Of a stretch of DNA of 10,037 nt, positions 8,301 to 10,037 are shown piece by piece. Under the pieces are notes generated by a model. The model was not told the DNA's origin and searched no databases. It saw nothing but the letters and a program-made list of their open reading frames with translations. Each line of letters opens with the position of its first letter. Position 1 is the first letter of the stretch. The position numbers and the translations under genes were made by a program. The DNA lies in contig WELB01000022.1 of assembly GCA_009602725.1 (NCBI GenBank), positions 556,516 through 566,552 of the forward strand. Reading direction: 5' to 3'. This DNA comes from Spirogloea muscicola. Taxonomy: Eukaryota; Streptophyta; Zygnematophyceae; Spirogloeales; Spirogloeaceae.

Positions 8301-10037
8301 TGGCATGCTGACCTTCTTTCAGCCCAGCTTTGACACGTGATACAGTAAGAAGTCAGTCATGACAGAACATTTATATCAGGGAGAAATACATAGTAAGAGG
8401 TACGCAGATTGTCGCTCTGAGAGATAGTCAGAGGAACAAGTAGACTAGTAGCAATGCCAATGGCAGTAGAAGTCGCACTTGCAGTAGCTGTAGCAAACAA
8501 CCAATAACAGTAGTCGCAGCGTTGAAGCAAATATACACTACAATACCGAAGTCGAAGGCTGTCAGAGCCTATCCCTGAATCCTCAGCTCTAATACTAAGC
8601 GCATAAGCGCAAACCCCAGGCTTTCAGTACCTCAAGGTCCTCACAAGTCCATGAGGAGTACACGCCCTCCCTCGAGATCGCCTGCCGAAGCTGCGCCTCC
8701 AGGAACTGCACCCAGAAGGCCAATTCTGGCTTGCCGCTGCCGCTCGTGTCTCCGCCACATGCGGCCGCTGCTCGGGGGCCCATGACATGCAGGAAGGTCT
8801 GCGCCAGCCCAGCGAGGGCGGCACTCTGCTGCGCCGCCTCCAGGGAGACAGCATCTGCTGTCAGCTGGATCAGGTCGCCGGCCTCCTTGCGCAGCGCCTC
8901 CGTGAGCGCTGTTGGCAGGGCCGCCGCCAGTAGCAAAATGGCACCACAGACGCGCAGCGCCAGGGTTGCCAGGACTGCATTGCAATCATGGTCCAAGGAA
9001 CCATATGCAGCCTCCGAGCGCCTGCCATGGATGATGCAAATTGAGGAATTTGTCATGGATGTGTTGTTGCGAGTACGTTTAAGTACTACTAAGAGCGTGA
9101 CTCTAATTTGGACTAAAGGTCACATTTGCATCCTGCGACATGGGTGTACATGTTTACATGCTGACCACAAGGTTGATCTTCTTAGAGTCTGTGCACTTTG
9201 TAATAAAGCAGAGGAGATTACTATTAAGTCAGACACCTTGTGATGGTTATGTAGGCACAACACATAGTGGACACGGTCAGTAAGACAGTTGATATCATAA
9301 CAGGCTCAAATGGATGATGCAGAGTAGAGATGTGCAGTGTTGCTCGCTCACGAGAGCGGTGTCAATGAAGCGTTGACGAAGCTGCCATTGAAGGCGCGGA
9401 GCATTGCCGAGACCTGGCCCGGGTGCACATCGGCCCAGAACCAGCGGTCCAGGCTGGGATCACCACGCGACGCCAGCGACTCGCGGACGTGCCCATCGAG
9501 CTGAGCGAGCAGCGGCGCGAAGCTGCTGACCAGGAGAGAGTGGCGGCCATGAGCTACTCAGCTTACACAAGGACGTCATGGCCGGCCGTCGGCTGCATAG
9601 TGACGTACAAGAGATGGTTGACGTGACCATCAGACTGACTGCAGACCAAGTGGCCAACCAACTACAGCTACTACGGCTCTCGGCAGCGTACCTTTGCGCC
9701 ACAGCGGCGCTCACGCGGCTGCCCTGCCCGGCGCCCCGGTCCTCCGCGACCTCAATGACCGCTGTGATTGCTGCAAGAGCCGCACCCTGCAGCAGAGACG
9801 CGATCGCAACCTGGGGGTCAGCTCATTAAGGTCGACCACAGGCGCGAGTGCACCATGGCGTCTGGGACAAGGTGAGGCAGAGATGGGTTTAAGGTTGGGG
9901 TTTTAGGGTTAGGGTTAGGAAGTACGATAAGGGTTCAGGGCAGGGTGAGCACCTGGTGGGCGACGGACCGGGCCCACGCGGCGTCGCCCTTGAGGCCGAG
10001 CCAGCCGCGCGGCGCGAACCACGGCGCCCGCCGGGCG
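4075..10037 (-). CDS. Gene B: plant-type LETM1-like membrane protein, 5'-partial, sixteen exons
   Basis: Exons in transcript order are 10037-9953, 9810-9692, 9525-9352, 9021-8631, 8248-8130, 7935-7863, 7580-7351, 6906-6732, 6533-6315, 6189-6077, 5901-5772, 5639-5490, 5341-5189, 4992-4822, 4588-4529 and 4272-4075 (stop TGA). All fifteen junctions are GT-AG and keep frame, giving 852 residues. The C-terminal core contains LRRTLTDLASVIPIGFLMLL, then VTAVGHAAILAAIQKYIPGL, then IPSAYGSDRLDVMRRLE. This is diagnostic of the plant LETM1-like branch, whose Arabidopsis members I recall as annotated 'LETM1-like protein'. The family's membrane segment and its Pro are present. Classical LETM1 proteins sit in the inner mitochondrial membrane and act in cation/proton exchange and ribosome binding. 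Whether this branch does the same is not established by the sequence. Any organelle-targeting peptide is outside the window. Confidence 0.92.
5490..6906 (-). other. Gene B exons 8-12 (charged coiled-coil region)
   Basis: The exons are 6906-6732, 6533-6315, 6189-6077, 5901-5772 and 5639-5490. Exon 8 joins exon 9 as SALDE-VLGGVEATIRKLELL. Exon 9 continues with AELENVKMLKREVEALEGAL, a heptad-like coiled coil. Exon 10 is highly charged (KERKQRKEEERDKAREQRQ). Exon 12 is Glu/Ala-rich (EFEEEAAAAMEEAAGAM) and then ERFEVLRQELSILEERL. Several splice sites here are weak: GTTGTT after exon 8, GTCTAG after exon 9 and GTGGAC after exon 10. Exon 11 could instead start at 5934, adding 11 residues in the same phase. 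The coiled coil probably mediates oligomerisation or partner binding. Confidence 0.8.
6907..7350 (-). other. Gene B intron between exons 7 and 8
   Basis: This is the longest intron in the window (444 bases), phase 2, with donor GTGAGC. The acceptor follows a good pyrimidine tract (TTTTCTTCTTCATCTG) and ends GGCCACAG. I see no exon-like open frame of the right phase, no RNA gene and no mobile element in it. Confidence 0.7.
7351..9021 (-). other. Gene B exons 4-7 (helical conserved region)
   Basis: The exons are 9021-8631, 8248-8130, 7935-7863 and 7580-7351. Exon 4 begins with a hydrophobic stretch (VLATLALRVCGAILLLAAAL) followed by EALRKEAGDLIQL; it could be a membrane segment or a buried helix. 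Exon 5 reads LGSDLAVFGVFAALGRSTRS. The very short exon 6 (73 bases) reads HLEGGSVLFFPELASVRSYQ. It joins exon 7 as LFVE-VVTEELAWLPFF, and exon 7 ends with HSAWVAGKPSSRAAMFL. These match my memory of the plant LETM1-like family closely and in order, which supports even the 73-base exon. Confidence 0.85.
8249..8630 (-). other. Gene B intron between exons 4 and 5, with GTAG-rich simple repeat
   Basis: This 382-base phase-0 intron (donor GTACTG, acceptor ATGCAG) joins CEDLE to ALGSDLAVF. Between about 8438 and 8521 the + strand has repeated CAGTAG / GTCGCA words (CAGTAG at 8464, 8481 and 8508), an irregular low-complexity tract. No gene or RNA is recognised inside it. Confidence 0.7.
9022..9351 (-). 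other. Gene B intron between exons 3 and 4
   Basis: This is a 330-base phase-2 intron with donor GTGAGC and acceptor CCATGGCAG, joining NASLTPLS to RSEAAYGSL. It is AT-richer than the exons on either side. I see no gene, RNA or repeat in it. Confidence 0.7.
9811..9952 (-). other. Intron after the first visible exon of gene B
   Basis: This 142-base phase-0 intron has donor GTGCTC and an acceptor preceded by CTGACCCC. It joins AWARSVAHQ to VAIASLLQG. It contains the telomere-like tract listed separately; read along the transcript the tract is C-rich (CCCTAA-type). Confidence 0.75.
9885..9919 (+). repeat. Telomere-like G-rich tract, intronic
   Basis: The + strand reads GGGTTTAAGGTTGGGG and then TTTTAGGGTTAGGGTTAGG. 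Successive units are GGGG-TTTTA-GGG-TTA-GGG-TTA-GG, mixing the TTTTAGGG (Chlamydomonas-type) and TTAGGG spacings. There are four G-runs of three or more bases with loops of 9, 5 and 3, so a G-quadruplex on the template strand of gene B is possible. It is too short to be a telomere, and coding exons lie on both sides. Confidence 0.7.

Larger units (their letters stand above)
9352..10037 (-). other. Gene B exons 1-3 of the window (N-terminal region)
   Basis: The exons are 10037-9953, 9810-9692 and 9525-9352. The first encodes PWFAPRGWLGLKGDAAWARS, a Trp-rich segment. The second encodes VAIASLLQGAALAAITAVIE, an Ala-rich helix. The third encodes FAPLLAQLDGHVRESL and later RWFWADVHPGQVSAML. Phases 0, 2 and 2 match at each join. 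The donor of the first exon (GTGCTC) is weak, but without splicing the frame reaches a stop within five codons. The third exon starts at a tandem CAGCAG acceptor, so one Ser codon may be optionally included. I recognise this region only as part of the LETM1-like family, not as a named domain. Confidence 0.8.

Noticed and set aside
8731-9243. 170-codon open frame on the + strand
   Set aside because: It lies opposite gene B exon 4, whose - strand frame continues in phase with its neighbours and matches the LETM1-like family.
9885-9919. True chromosome end
   Set aside because: Only a few telomere-like units are present, and gene B coding sequence continues on both sides.

Overview
The window is nuclear DNA of an intron-rich eukaryote, most likely a green alga (Chlorophyta). 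Exons are very GC-rich, and introns are clearly less so. All introns modelled start with GT and end with AG. One of the two genes belongs to a branch of the LETM1 family that I know from plants and algae. I cannot name the genus. There is no bacterial operon structure, CRISPR array or phage module.

Two protein genes face each other. Gene A (+ strand, entering from the left edge and ending at 3450) is modelled with six exons: 1-124, 390-798, 915-1111, 1294-2101, 2218-2374 and 2708-3450. It encodes a protein with a cysteine-containing leucine-rich-repeat (LRR) region followed by six ankyrin (ANK) repeats and a basic low-complexity tail. Its 5' end and first exon(s) lie outside the window. Intron 1 carries a degenerate tRNA-Asp(GUC)-like cloverleaf.

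The convergent spacer (3451-4074) holds a GGATG-rich minisatellite and an imperfect hairpin, but no convincing gene.

Gene B (- strand, entering from the right edge and ending at 4075) is modelled with sixteen exons. It encodes at least 852 residues of a plant-type LETM1-like membrane protein. The order is an alpha-helical N-terminal region, a charged coiled-coil region, the LETM1-type membrane segment, and a short C-terminal tail. The intron after its first visible exon contains a short telomere-like G-rich tract on the + strand.

All five splice junctions of gene A and all fifteen of gene B keep the reading frame. The chained exons give continuous LRR/ANK and LETM1-like sequence, which is the main support for both models. 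The two genes have no evident functional link. Both promoters lie outside the window. I find no novel multi-gene system here. The most interesting points are the LRR-ANK architecture, the intronic tRNA-derived element, the intronic telomere-like tract, and splice sites in gene B that suggest alternative forms.
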